Shown piece by piece: positions 51,981 to 60,445 of a DNA stretch of 64,000 nucleotides (within the stretch, counting starts at the first letter, position 1; the number at the start of each line of letters is the position of its first letter). The notes under the pieces were generated by a model. It searched no databases, was not told the origin of the DNA, and saw only the letters and a list, made by a program, of their open reading frames with translations. The stretch comes from Desulfoluna sp942491485 (GTDB taxonomy: Bacteria > Desulfobacterota > Desulfobacteria > Desulfobacterales > Desulfolunaceae), in contig CALOAX010000013.1 in assembly GCA_942491485.1 (NCBI GenBank), positions 496,001-560,000 of the forward strand. The letters are read 5' to 3'. Position numbers and translations under genes: made by a program.

Positions 51981-53033
51981 TTAAGCTATAAACATCGCAT
52001 CGCCGTAGCTGAAGAAGCGGTAGCGGTGTTTGATGGCTTCTTCGTAGGCGCCAAAGATGGTGTCTCTTCCTGCAAAGGCGGAGACGAGCATGAGAAGGGT
52101 CGACTCCGGGGTGTGGAAGTTGGTGACCATGGCGTCCACGCATTTGAACTTATAGCCTGGGTAGATGAAGATGTTGCAGGCACCGGCACCTGGGTGAATG
52201 GTGCCGTCCTCGGTGGTGGCAAACTCCAGGGTGCGGACCGAGGTGGTGCCCACGGCGACGACGCGGCGTCCTTCGGCTTTGGCCTTGTTGATGGCGACGG
52301 CGGTTTCTTGAGGGACCTCGTACCATTCGGTGTGGATGGCGTGTTCCCGGATATCGTCCACCCGTACCGGTTCAAAGGTTCCGTAGCCCACATGGAGTGT
52401 GAGTTCGGCAATCTCTACGCCCTTGGCTTTGATGGCCGTCATGAACGCTTCGGTAAAGTGGAGTCCGGCAGTGGGGGCGGCAACAGCACCTCGGTTTTTG
52501 GCGTAGACCGTCTGGTAGGTCTTTTTGTCAAAGGCATCGGCGTCCCGTTTGATGTAGGGGGGCAGGGGCATTTTGCCGTGGGCTTCGAGTTGCGCGTCGA
52601 AGTCGCCGTCGCTTAAGAACCGGAGGTGATAGACCCCCTTGTCAAAGCTCTCCACCACAGCTGAGAGCCCTTCACCGAAGTGAATCGGGGTGTTTGGTTT
52701 TACGCGTTTGGAGGCTTTGAGCAGGCATCGGCAGGAGAAATCCCCTGAATTCGTCTTTGCCATCATCCCTTCCCGGTAGTCCAGGATCAGGACCTCCACC
52801 TTCCCGCCGCTCTCTTTGTGGCCGATGAGCCGAGCGGGGATGACGCTGGTGTTGTTGACCACCAGAAGGTCTCCTTCGTTCAGGAGACTCGCCAGGTCGG
52901 CAAAGTTGCGGTGGTGGTACTCGCCGGTGCCGCGCTCTAAGTGCAGAAGCCGCGAATCGGTGCGCTCTTTTTCCGGGTGGCGCGCAATGAGCTCTTCCGG
53001 AAGGTCAAATCGGTAATCACTGAGTTGGTACAT
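51981..53033 (-). CDS. queA: S-adenosylmethionine:tRNA ribosyltransferase-isomerase
   Basis: 350 residues. LPEELIARHPEKERTDSRLLHLERG at the N terminus, NNTSVIPARLIG, PTAGLHFTEAFM and the C-terminal FIYPGYKFKCVDAMVTNFHTPESTLLMLVSAFAG are diagnostic. It adds the cyclopentenediol precursor of queuosine from SAM onto preQ1-tRNA, the step after Tgt. Confidence 0.97.
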   Translation of the reverse strand: MYQLSDYRFDLPEELIARHPEKERTDSRLLHLERGTGEYHHRNFADLASLLNEGDLLVVNNTSVIPARLIGHKESGGKVEVLILDYREGMMAKTNSGDFSCRCLLKASKRVKPNTPIHFGEGLSAVVESFDKGVYHLRFLSDGDFDAQLEAHGKMPLPPYIKRDADAFDKKTYQTVYAKNRGAVAAPTAGLHFTEAFMTAIKAKGVEIAELTLHVGYGTFEPVRVDDIREHAIHTEWYEVPQETAVAINKAKAEGRRVVAVGTTSVRTLEFATTEDGTIHPGAGACNIFIYPGYKFKCVDAMVTNFHTPESTLLMLVSAFAGRDTIFGAYEEAIKHRYRFFSYGDAMFIA

Positions 53034-53069
53034 CGTTATTTCGGGTGGCTCCGTAAAAAAAAATTAGGG

Positions 53070-53324
53070 GTAACACTTCAGCTCGAAGTTGCCTCCGGCG
53101 GCCCTGCCGGGGGCCAAACTTTTGAAAAGTTTGACAAACAGGTTTTGAAAACTATTTCGCTGATACCATCTCTCTCAGCACGCTTTATGCTTTCGACTTA
53201 TTGAATTCACAACAGCCTTTCTTTTCAGCCCCTGCAGGGGCTGAAGAGAAAGGCTGTCGTAACCGAAAAGTTTTCGGGGCTCATTTCAAAAAGCGACTCG
53301 CCGGAGGCATAGTTGAATAGTTAA
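53070..53324. repeat. Long-hairpin cap element, copy 3, with both outer arms
   Basis: GTAACACTTCAG (53070) and TTGAATAGTTAA (53313-53324) flank caps at 53091 and about 53307. The central 21-bp hairpin (arms about 53212-53232 and 53237-53257, loop TGCA) has one G-T wobble. AAACTTTTG-AAAAGTTT lies beside the left cap. Confidence 0.9.
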
Positions 53325-53331
53325 AAATGAT

Positions 53332-53517
53332 CTAAAGGTTCGCCAGATAGACGAGGGCAAGGCCTCCGAGCATCATCAGCAGTCCCATGCCCCTCAGGTG
53401 TTTTTCCGGCTGGGAGGCCAGGGTCAGAAGGATCTTGCGTGCTCTGCCCGGAAATCCGAACCAGGGGAGCCCCTCAATGATCATCACCATTCCAATAACA
53501 CTGAGAAAATAGTTCAT
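53332..53517 (-). CDS. DUF2065 family small membrane protein
   Basis: 61 residues from ATG 53517; an ATG three codons upstream and a longer frame are less likely. MNYFLSVIGMVMIIEGLPWFGFPGRARKILL and HLRGMGLLMMLGGLALVYLANL give two membrane helices joined by a basic loop, the usual DUF2065 layout. Function unknown. It stands alone between two long-hairpin repeat elements. Confidence 0.85.
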   Translation of the reverse strand: MNYFLSVIGMVMIIEGLPWFGFPGRARKILLTLASQPEKHLRGMGLLMMLGGLALVYLANL

Positions 53518-53789
53518 AACGCCCATATTGCATCTGTTTGGTGTACCGGGTGCGGTCAAGGTGACGCGAAAAGTCTTGGCCCGGTATGGTTCGTCAGCTC
53601 CTGCCGTGATGCTCATGGTGCGCTACAGAACGCCAATATTGGAAATGAAATGGCATCAAAACAGTTTGAAAACCCGTATTTATAATATGGTGTCCGGGGT
53701 TTGTCAAAATCAATATCCACAGCAGGGCAGGAATAGTCTGACAGCTGGAGGTGGCTTTAACCTACAGGGTGTGTTGCGTTGATTTTTTT

Positions 53790-54020
53790 GTAACTATTCA
53801 GCTGTGCCTCCGGCGGGTCGCTTTTTGAAAAAAGCTCCGCAAAAACTTTTCGGTTGCCACTTCCTTTTCTCTCAGCCCCTGCGGGCTGAGAGAAAAGGAA
53901 GTGGCATACTCTTTTAAGCAGGACCATATGGTTTTCAATATCGGTGGCGCAGGTGATTAGCTTTTAAGACCTGTTTATTTAACTTTTCAAAAGTTTGGCC
54001 CCGGCAGGGACGCCGGAGGC
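53790..54020. repeat. Long-hairpin cap element, copy 4
   Basis: GTAACTATTCAG, cap at 53806, perfect 24-bp hairpin (arms 53855-53878 and 53883-53906, loop CTGC), AACTTTTCAAAAGTTT palindrome and opposite cap ending at 54020. Confidence 0.9.
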
Positions 54021-54042
54021 AATATTATCTCAACTCCAGGTC

Positions 54043-54141
54043 ATGGGCGCAGCCCATCAGCGAATGTGATGAGCCTGAGGAACGAAGGCTCGGAGCATTC
54101 GCAAGCCAGCTTTCAAGGTGGCACACCTTGCCGCCGGAGGC
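54043..54141 (-). repeat. Cap repeat, complete copy
   Basis: Hairpin 3 ATGGGC-TGC-GCCCAT (both sides changed from ACGGGC/GCCCGT), hairpin 2 GCGAATG/CATTCGC with inner GAGCC-TTCGTTCCTCA-GGCTC, hairpin 1 AAGGTG/CACCTT, cap. Confidence 0.92.
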
Positions 54142-54294
54142 ATTCTTTTCCACGACGAAAAGTCCCACGCGGGTTAATAAGGGTTTGTCATGAAACCTTA
54201 AATCCATTATAATCACTCCTTTTAATATTCACCGGCCTCTTTTTGTGAGGGGCCGGTTCTTTATGATGATATCGTCCCTGCAGTGGAGTCAGAT

Positions 54295-55734
54295 ATGGAA
54301 TTTGAAGTAGTCATCGGCCTTGAAATACATGCCCAGCTGAAAACGAAGACCAAGATATTTTGTGGGTGTTCCACCGCCTTCGGGGCGGAGCCCAACAGCC
54401 AGACCTGCCCGGTCTGCACCGGAATGCCCGGTGTGCTTCCGGTGCTGAACAAAACAGCGGTGGCCTATGCGGCCAGGGCCGGGGTGGCTACCAACTGTAC
54501 CATCAACCGTGTGAACCGGTTTGCCCGGAAGAACTATTTTTATCCGGACCTCCCCCTGGGCTATCAGATCACCCAGTTCGCTCTGCCCATTGCCGAGCAC
54601 GGTCACCTGGACATCGACCTATCCGACGGATCCACCAAGCGTATCGGTATCACCCGGATCCACATGGAAAACGACGCAGGCAAGTTGAATCACGACCCCA
54701 TGCGTCCCATCAGCCTTGTGAACCTCAACCGGGCAGGGGTACCCCTCATCGAGATCGTCTCAGAGCCCGACATGCGCTCTGCTGAAGAGGCGGGTGCTCT
54801 GGTTCGTAAGATGCACCAGCTGGTGCGTCACATCGGCGTGTGTGACGGCAACATGGAAGAGGGTAGCCTGCGCTGTGACGCCAACGTCTCCCTGCGCCCC
54901 AAGGGCCAGGAGGAGTTCGGTACCCGTACCGAGATGAAAAACCTGAACTCGTTCCGAAACATCGAGCGTGCCATCCGTTACGAGATCAGCCGACAGGCCG
55001 ATATCCTCGAAGGGGGCGGCGAGGTGATCCAGGAGACGAGGCTCTGGAACGCCGACAAAGAGGTCTCCACCTCCATGCGCAGCAAGGAAGACGCCCACGA
55101 TTACCGCTACTTCCCCGATCCCGACCTCCTTCCCGTGGTCATCGACGATGCCTGGTACGACGAGATTGCAGCAAGCCTTCCCGAGCTGCCCGATGCCATG
55201 AAGAAGCGCTATGTGGATGAGTTGGGCCTGCCTGTGGCCGATGCTGAGGTTTTGACCTCAACCATCGAGCTGGCAACATATTATGACACTTGTTTGGCCA
55301 AGCTTGATGGTGCACAGCCCAAGCAGGTTGCCAACTGGGTTATGGGTTCGGTTTTGGCCCTGGTAAACACCGAAGGGATGGAACTCTCTGATGTGCCTGT
55401 CACCGCTGAAATGCTCGCAGGGCTTCTTACCCTGGTGAGCAAGGACGTTATCAGCGGTACTATGGCCAAGACGGTCTTTGAAGAGATGGCATCAACCGGT
55501 AAAGAGGCCAGCGTTATTGTGGAAGAAAAAGGCCTCGCCCAGGTCTCCGACAGCTCCGAGATCGAAGGCATCGTGGACCAGATTCTCGCCGATAACCCCA
55601 ATGAGGTGGAAGCCTTCCGCGGCGGCAAGACCAAGCTCATGGGCTTCTTTGTGGGTCGGGTGATGAAAGCCACCAAAGGCAAAGGCAACCCCAAGGTGGT
55701 GAATCAGCTGTTAAACGAAAAGTTGAAAGGCTAA
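54295..55734 (+). CDS. gatB: Aspartyl/glutamyl-tRNA amidotransferase subunit B
   Basis: 479 residues from ATG 54295, with GGAG six bases upstream. FEVVIGLEIHAQLKTKTKIFCGC at the start, DLPLGYQITQ, RIHMENDAGKLNHD and DYRYFPDPDLLP are typical; the C-terminal YqeY/GatB tail is present. With GatA and GatC it converts misacylated Glu-tRNA-Gln or Asp-tRNA-Asn to the cognate amide. gatA and gatC are not in the window. Confidence 0.97.
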   Translation: MEFEVVIGLEIHAQLKTKTKIFCGCSTAFGAEPNSQTCPVCTGMPGVLPVLNKTAVAYAARAGVATNCTINRVNRFARKNYFYPDLPLGYQITQFALPIAEHGHLDIDLSDGSTKRIGITRIHMENDAGKLNHDPMRPISLVNLNRAGVPLIEIVSEPDMRSAEEAGALVRKMHQLVRHIGVCDGNMEEGSLRCDANVSLRPKGQEEFGTRTEMKNLNSFRNIERAIRYEISRQADILEGGGEVIQETRLWNADKEVSTSMRSKEDAHDYRYFPDPDLLPVVIDDAWYDEIAASLPELPDAMKKRYVDELGLPVADAEVLTSTIELATYYDTCLAKLDGAQPKQVANWVMGSVLALVNTEGMELSDVPVTAEMLAGLLTLVSKDVISGTMAKTVFEEMASTGKEASVIVEEKGLAQVSDSSEIEGIVDQILADNPNEVEAFRGGKTKLMGFFVGRVMKATKGKGNPKVVNQLLNEKLKG

Positions 55735-55767
55735 ACGGCCGCCTTCCATTACGTCTGTAAAAATCTA

Positions 55768-55804
55768 AGCCCCTGCTTTCGAACGAGAGCGGGGGCTTTT
55801 TTTT
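55768..55804 (+). terminator. Terminator after gatB
   Basis: AAGCCCCTGCT and AGCGGGGGCTT pair with one wobble, then nine T residues. A cap repeat starts immediately after the T-run. Confidence 0.9.
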
Positions 55805-55805
55805 T

Positions 55806-55902
55806 GCCTCCGGCGGGCAGGGGATGATCCCCTGCACCCCATAATGCGAATGCTCTCGCCTCTCGTTCCTCGAGTCTACCGCATTCGCTGATGGACTTCG
55901 TC
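55806..55902 (+). repeat. Cap repeat, complete copy
   Basis: Cap GCCTCCGGCGGG, hairpin 1 GCAGGGG-ATGA-TCCCCTGC, hairpin 2 GCGAATG/CATTCGC, hairpin 3 ATGGAC-TTC-GTCCGT with a compensated pair. Confidence 0.92.
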
Positions 55903-56003
55903 CGTGGTGCTACAACCCCCTTGCCTGCGTCGTCTTCCCCGACTGTTCGACAAACAGTACCCGTTGGATGGGCGCCGCAGGTAGATACTGGATGCACCAG
56001 TTT
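55888..56003. repeat. Dispersed repeat D, copy 2
   Basis: Shares TCGTCTTCCCCG, CTCGACAAAC and GGTACT/GATACT-type blocks in the same order and spacing as 49966-50100, following a hairpin 3 in both places. Confidence 0.7.
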
Positions 56004-56116
56004 CAATACATGACGGGGATTTCATCTGAATAATCCTGACGGTAAGGGGCGAATCTGTATTTTCTCAGCCAGTGGGTAGGCGTATGGCAGGGTATTTGAT
56101 TTTATGCGTAGGCTGC

Positions 56117-56156
56117 CTTCGTGAAGCCCGAAGGGCGCTTCGTGAGCTTCGTGGTT
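56117..56156. repeat. CGAAG-type dispersed repeat
   Basis: CCTTCGTGAAGCCCGAAGGGC followed by GCTTCGTGAGCTTCGTGGTT; closest relative of 983-1023. Confidence 0.7.
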
Positions 56157-56320
56157 ATCACCCCTGATTCAGAGCATTCGGTGTGTTTCGGTAGGGTTGG
56201 CTTTTTGTATCCTTCGCTTGTGCTACAGGTCGTGACGTCCTGACGGGCTTTGTTTCTTCCGTCGGTGTTTTTTAAGATCAAAAGCGGGTTTTCCGAAGGC
56301 GTAGGGGGATGCACCACCCC

Positions 56321-56478
56321 CGTAGGGTGCACTCTGTGCACCATGGTTGGTTGGCGATGATTTTGATTTTTGCCTTATCCTTCGGGGGCAGGTGTCACAT
56401 GCCAATCGCCTCTGCTTAACCATAGTTACAAGGAGGGGGGGTGGTCGGTTTTGGTGCATGAAATGCACCCTACGGGTC
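56321..56478. repeat. Pair of GTAGGGTGCA hairpin repeats facing each other
   Basis: CCGTAGGGTGCA-CTCTG-TGCACC near 56321-56343 and GGTGCAT-GAA-ATGCACC-CTACGGG near 56453-56476, inverted relative to each other; the 110 bp between them is unremarkable. Confidence 0.6.
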
Positions 56479-56882
56479 GTAATGTTCCATCGGGTTTTGA
56501 TATTTCTACGGCGACACTTTGACTGATGTACATTCAGGGTAGGGGACTTTGTACGCTCTCGACTTGAGGCGTGGAACGCACCCGACATATCCCGGTGCTT
56601 CGGTGGGAGTTGTGTTTTTGTCTCTGGCCTATTGTGTGAATTTATAGGTGCCACGGATATGTATGGATCAGTCGTAACACACGTAGAGTGCGCTTGCGCA
56701 CCGATGTTGGAGGGCGAGGTGTTTTCGGCCGTGCAAATGGAAGAGATAAATTGATACGATAGATTACAACAGGTTCAATAACCTGTAACGGTATATATCA
56801 TGGTTCTGGGGTGGGGTCGGAACTCGTGTTTTTCGAAAATATCAGGGGAGATTATCTGAGGACTGGGTTGAGGGGGATGAAT

Positions 56883-56916
56883 AAAAAAAGGCCCACCAAA
56901 TTGGCGGGCCTTTTTT
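56883..56916 (-). terminator. Terminator downstream of the porin gene
   Basis: Stem of A7-GGCCCACCA with TTGGCGGGCC-T7 (one mismatch), T-rich on both exits, 30 bases past the stop. Confidence 0.88.
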
Positions 56917-56946
56917 AATCAGCTAAGAAAACGTCAGCTTTTCAAA

Positions 56947-58119
56947 TTAGAAAGCAACGTTGACCTTTGCGTAAGACCAGTAACCAGTGTCTTCGAAAGA
57001 CTTCTCAGTGTTGTCATCACCATCAAGAACGGCAACGCCAGCAGAGAGGGTTACGGCATCAGATGCTTTGTAGTAAGCATTGAGGTCAAGTTCGTAGCCT
57101 TTGTCGAAAGCAGCTGCGGACTTGTAAGCATCGTCGTAGTTGGTGAAAGCATAAGCGAGGGAGGCGTCTACAGAGATAGTCTCAGTGATGCCCTTGGCAA
57201 CCTTTACGCGAGCAAGGGTAGCGCCGTCGATGAGAACGTCATCACCGAGGACTTCCATGGGGCAAAGCTCGTCGCCTACGTAGAAACCAACGCCGTCATC
57301 AGTACCTGCATAGAGGATACCGAAGTTTACACCAAAGTCAGCAATGGTGGTACCAGCATCAGCCCAGAGGCCGAATACGGAACCGTCGTAAGCGTTGGTG
57401 TCGTCATCGTAAGAGGTGAAGCCAAGCTCAGACTCGAGGGAGATGGCGCCAACCTTACCGGTTACAGCAACCATGGCTTTGGTAACGGTTGAGTCAGCGG
57501 GGAGGTTAATGTTGCCGTAGTCATCGCTCCAGGCAGACTGAACGTCCATGTAGTACAGGGCGGGCTGAATGGTCAGGTCGCCAGCTGTCATGGTCAGGCC
57601 GAGGAGGTAGCCATCAACATCAGCGTCATCATCGGTTTTGTCGCCTTCAGCGATTTTTTCAGTTTTGAAGGTCAGGGTACCGAAGGGGAGAGCCTGGTCG
57701 GCCTGGATGAAGTACATACGCTCGGAGTTGTCACCGAAGCAGGTGCCCCAGGTGTCGAGGTTGGCAGCAATACCGCCAGAGAGGGTGGTGTTGGTGACAA
57801 ACTTGTGGGTCAGGGCCGCCTTGGAAACTTCGAAGTAGTTCTGGCCGTCATCGTTGGCCTCACCACCAGCAATGTGGGCGGAATCTACCCAGCTGGTGTC
57901 GAAGGCTTCAGCGGTGATGTCAACAGACGTGTTTTCATCAACGATGATCTGGGTTTTAATTTCGAGGTCAGACTCGTAGTAACCGTAAGAATCAGCTCCA
58001 GACAGGGGTGAAATGTTGTTGCCCTTGATGAAGTAAGAACCGCTCATTTTCACTTCTGCGAAAGCAGGAGCGGAAATGAAAAGGCCGGCGAGCATTGCAG
58101 CGAACACTTTCTTGAACAT
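56947..58119 (-). CDS. Outer-membrane beta-barrel porin
   Basis: 390 residues. A classic signal peptide (MFKKVFAAMLAGLFISAPAFA, cleavage near 21-22) is followed by an acidic, Gly/Tyr/Ala-rich sequence of alternating strands and turns, ending in the C-terminal phenylalanine (SYAKVNVAF) recognised by the BAM complex. Two cysteines (CFGD and ELCPM) lie in predicted loops. No specific substrate family is recognisable. It is transcribed divergently from the FG-GAP protein and has its own terminator. The many A/T-ending codons and upstream operator-like palindrome suggest a regulated, highly expressed gene. Confidence 0.88.
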   Translation of the reverse strand: MFKKVFAAMLAGLFISAPAFAEVKMSGSYFIKGNNISPLSGADSYGYYESDLEIKTQIIVDENTSVDITAEAFDTSWVDSAHIAGGEANDDGQNYFEVSKAALTHKFVTNTTLSGGIAANLDTWGTCFGDNSERMYFIQADQALPFGTLTFKTEKIAEGDKTDDDADVDGYLLGLTMTAGDLTIQPALYYMDVQSAWSDDYGNINLPADSTVTKAMVAVTGKVGAISLESELGFTSYDDDTNAYDGSVFGLWADAGTTIADFGVNFGILYAGTDDGVGFYVGDELCPMEVLGDDVLIDGATLARVKVAKGITETISVDASLAYAFTNYDDAYKSAAAFDKGYELDLNAYYKASDAVTLSAGVAVLDGDDNTEKSFEDTGYWSYAKVNVAF

Positions 58120-58638
58120 TAATAAATCTCCTATAGTTCTGGTTTCAGATAGTCCCCCGGCGCGTAGGCATAACGCTTTTGACTGGTCTCTGAAGGCGCG
58201 TCAGACCGGTCGTAAGGCAGCATGCGTAACATTGCCGGCTTTGACCATGTTTCCGGTGTTGCAGAAACGTGTCACATAACTATTCGGCAACTATTAACAA
58301 AACATTAAGTTTCCGTGTGTGACAAAAAACTGCGAACGGACGGCAAAAGTAACATTTCAGTGATGTTACCTTATACAAGGATAGACTACTAAAAAATTTC
58401 ATGGGGAATGTCAATAAAATTTTATGATATTTCTGGGTTTTGTTGGGCGATGAACAGTCATAAAAACAGGGGGATATGTAACATTGTTCCGTGAATTAGA
58501 AAAAACTTCACCCCAAGGGGATATGGTGATAGGCTTCTTAAGTTTATAAAATTGCTTGGTGTTACACAACGTTTCGAAACGCTTACCTTTACTTGTCTGG
58601 TCTGGGGGGTGCCCCCAAACCGTAAGAGGATATCTGAC
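58120..58638. promoter_or_regulatory. Divergent control region, porin / FG-GAP protein
   Basis: About 520 bp without a gene. On the minus strand TTGACA (58414-58409) and TAGTAG (58391-58386) form a weak candidate porin promoter. GTAACAT occurs at 58226, 58349 and 58478, and the middle one forms the palindrome GTAACAT-N7-ATGTTAC (58349-58369), just downstream of the candidate promoter and so well placed for a repressor. Confidence 0.5.
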
Positions 58639-60066
58639 ATGTTTCAAATGAAGATTCGGGTTGTCGGCTTGTTGATGGCTCTGGTGTTTTTGGTTTCCAG
58701 TACGGCAATGGCGGGTGAGGCCTGCCTCTCCATCGAGAAAGTATCTTATAACGGTCCAGAAGAGAGCCGTTACCTTCAAACCGGTGTGGCTCAGATGGTA
58801 GAAAACCGTCTTGCAGAGGCCGGTGTGTCTGTGCTGGGCAATTGTGACAGCGCGACCCTTGCCATCAGCGTGACTCTTTTTGGGGGCACCGCAAACCTCA
58901 GCGCTGCCATTGAGCAAAAAGGGTTTCATTATTCAAAAGCGGGCTCTGAGTCTGAGCTGATTGGCTATGTTCAGCAGATGGCCGATGAGGTGGCCGGTGT
59001 TGTGGGGATGAAAGACGAAGCCCCTGTGGCAACCCCTATTAATAAGGACGTGGCACCAAAGATAACTCAAGCAACCTCGGATGAGTCCTTGCGGAGCGAG
59101 GTGTTTCCCTTGAGGGTTCAGAGCGTGGCTGTGGGCGACTTCACCGGTGATGGTGTGATGGAGGCCGTGGCGGTATCCAGAAGTACGCTTCAGGTTCTGG
59201 CCGTTTCAAAAAATGCGATCACGGAAACGTCCCGTGTTGCCGTTCCCGAGTACATGAAGCCAGTTCGCCTTGATGTGTTGGATTTTGATGGGGACGGCAG
59301 GCAGGAGGTCATTTTGTCAGCCATCCACGCAGCAAGTCAGACTCCCCTCGCTCTTGTGTATCGCCACAATGGAACCACCCTCGTTCCGGTTGGAAAGGAG
59401 GCTCGCTTCCTTACAGCTGTGGTGACCCTTTCTGATGGCACCCGGTCATGCATTGGCCAGAAAATTGATGGCATCGATTATTGGGGTAGCATGTTTCAGG
59501 TGTCCTTGGGGGAGGGAGGCCTTGTGTCTGGCATGCCCCTTGAGATGGATGAGGCCTTCAAGGTCATGAGTTGGGACAAGGTTCCCACCGTAAAAGGAGA
59601 GGAAGGGTTTGTCCTGCTCTCCGAGTATGGGCGTATTTCGCTCTGGAGTGATTCAAAAACAAGCGTGTATCGCAGTGACGACAATTATGGCGGTTCCCTT
59701 TTTTATCTCTCCAAAGTTGAGGGCTCAAAGCAGAGGGAAGAACGACGTTACCTTGTTTCCAGGGTTCAGGCCGTTAATGGCAAGTCTGTGAAAGGGGTTG
59801 GGCTACTGCAGACGGATAATTCCCTAGGCTCTTTGTTTCAAGGGTTGAGGCGATACAAAAGCGGGAAAGTGGTTGTGGTTGGCTGGAACGGATATGACCT
59901 GGCCCCTGTTGCATCAACGCTCTCTTTCAAAGGATTTCTTTCAGATTTTTCCATTGTAGACATTGACGGCGACGGCACCGAGGAGGTTTTTTGCTCTGTG
60001 CTGAGTTCAAAGGGCGGTTTGTCTGGTAAGTCCCGGTCCTATTTTGCCTTGTCTCCCCTGAAGTAA
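58639..60066 (+). CDS. Secreted protein with FG-GAP/VCBS-type repeats
   Basis: 475 residues from ATG 58639, preceded by AGAGGA. Signal peptide to about residue 26 (LLMALVFLVSSTAMA). A domain of about 120 residues follows (MVENRLAEAGVSVLG), perhaps an outer-membrane lipoprotein-like assembly domain. The body then carries Asp-rich turns typical of FG-GAP beta-propeller repeats: VAVGDFTGDGVMEAVAVS (about 162-179), LDVLDFDGDGRQEVILSAI (about 213-231) and SIVDIDGDGTEEVFCSV (about 437-453). These are likely calcium-binding. Periplasmic or surface location; role unknown. Confidence 0.8.
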   Translation: MFQMKIRVVGLLMALVFLVSSTAMAGEACLSIEKVSYNGPEESRYLQTGVAQMVENRLAEAGVSVLGNCDSATLAISVTLFGGTANLSAAIEQKGFHYSKAGSESELIGYVQQMADEVAGVVGMKDEAPVATPINKDVAPKITQATSDESLRSEVFPLRVQSVAVGDFTGDGVMEAVAVSRSTLQVLAVSKNAITETSRVAVPEYMKPVRLDVLDFDGDGRQEVILSAIHAASQTPLALVYRHNGTTLVPVGKEARFLTAVVTLSDGTRSCIGQKIDGIDYWGSMFQVSLGEGGLVSGMPLEMDEAFKVMSWDKVPTVKGEEGFVLLSEYGRISLWSDSKTSVYRSDDNYGGSLFYLSKVEGSKQREERRYLVSRVQAVNGKSVKGVGLLQTDNSLGSLFQGLRRYKSGKVVVVGWNGYDLAPVASTLSFKGFLSDFSIVDIDGDGTEEVFCSVLSSKGGLSGKSRSYFALSPLK

Positions 60067-60118
60067 TCGATTCGGGCGAAGGGCTTTTTCGAACAGGGTT
60101 TGGGTAATTGACATATTG

Positions 60119-60155
60119 ATGGCGGCTTTCTTTTTTAGAAAGTCGCCATTTTTTA
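60119..60155 (+). terminator. Terminator after the FG-GAP gene
   Basis: ATGGCGGCTTTCT and AGAAAGTCGCCAT pair with one wobble around TTTTT, followed by a T-run. Confidence 0.88.
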
Positions 60156-60319
60156 TTTGGGGAGGCGTAGCGATTTTCGTCCACTACCCGTGGTTGGATA
60201 TTGTCAAGAAATCTACTATATACGGAGCTTGATCAAAGCAACATTGTTAAATGTTGCGACACCATCAGGTAGACTCAATGAAAATGATCATCTGTGTTGA
60301 TGAACGTCCTAAATTAAAC

Positions 60320-60348
60320 TTGACAAATGTGGCCTTGTTTTCTATTCA
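60320..60348 (+). promoter_or_regulatory. Promoter of sat
   Basis: TTGACA, 17 bases, TATTCA in AT-rich DNA, about 100 bp upstream of the sat start codon. Confidence 0.7.
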
Positions 60349-60445
60349 TCTACTTTAATAATAGCCTCGCACATGAAGTAAATGTGAAGCACATTTATTC
60401 AATTATATTCCAAGTCATTTTTTTCTAATGAAAGGAGACGTGCAC

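Larger units (their letters stand above)
56004..56882. other. Long spacer without a gene
   Basis: Contains a CGAAG repeat and two GTAGGGTGCA-type hairpins in opposite orientation. The longest frames look like translated repeats, so I accept no gene. Confidence 0.55.

Noticed and set aside
56004..56882. Minus-strand ORF of 143 codons around 56223-56654
   Set aside because: It spans GTAGGGTGCA hairpins, has unusual composition, no ribosome-binding site and no recognisable domain.
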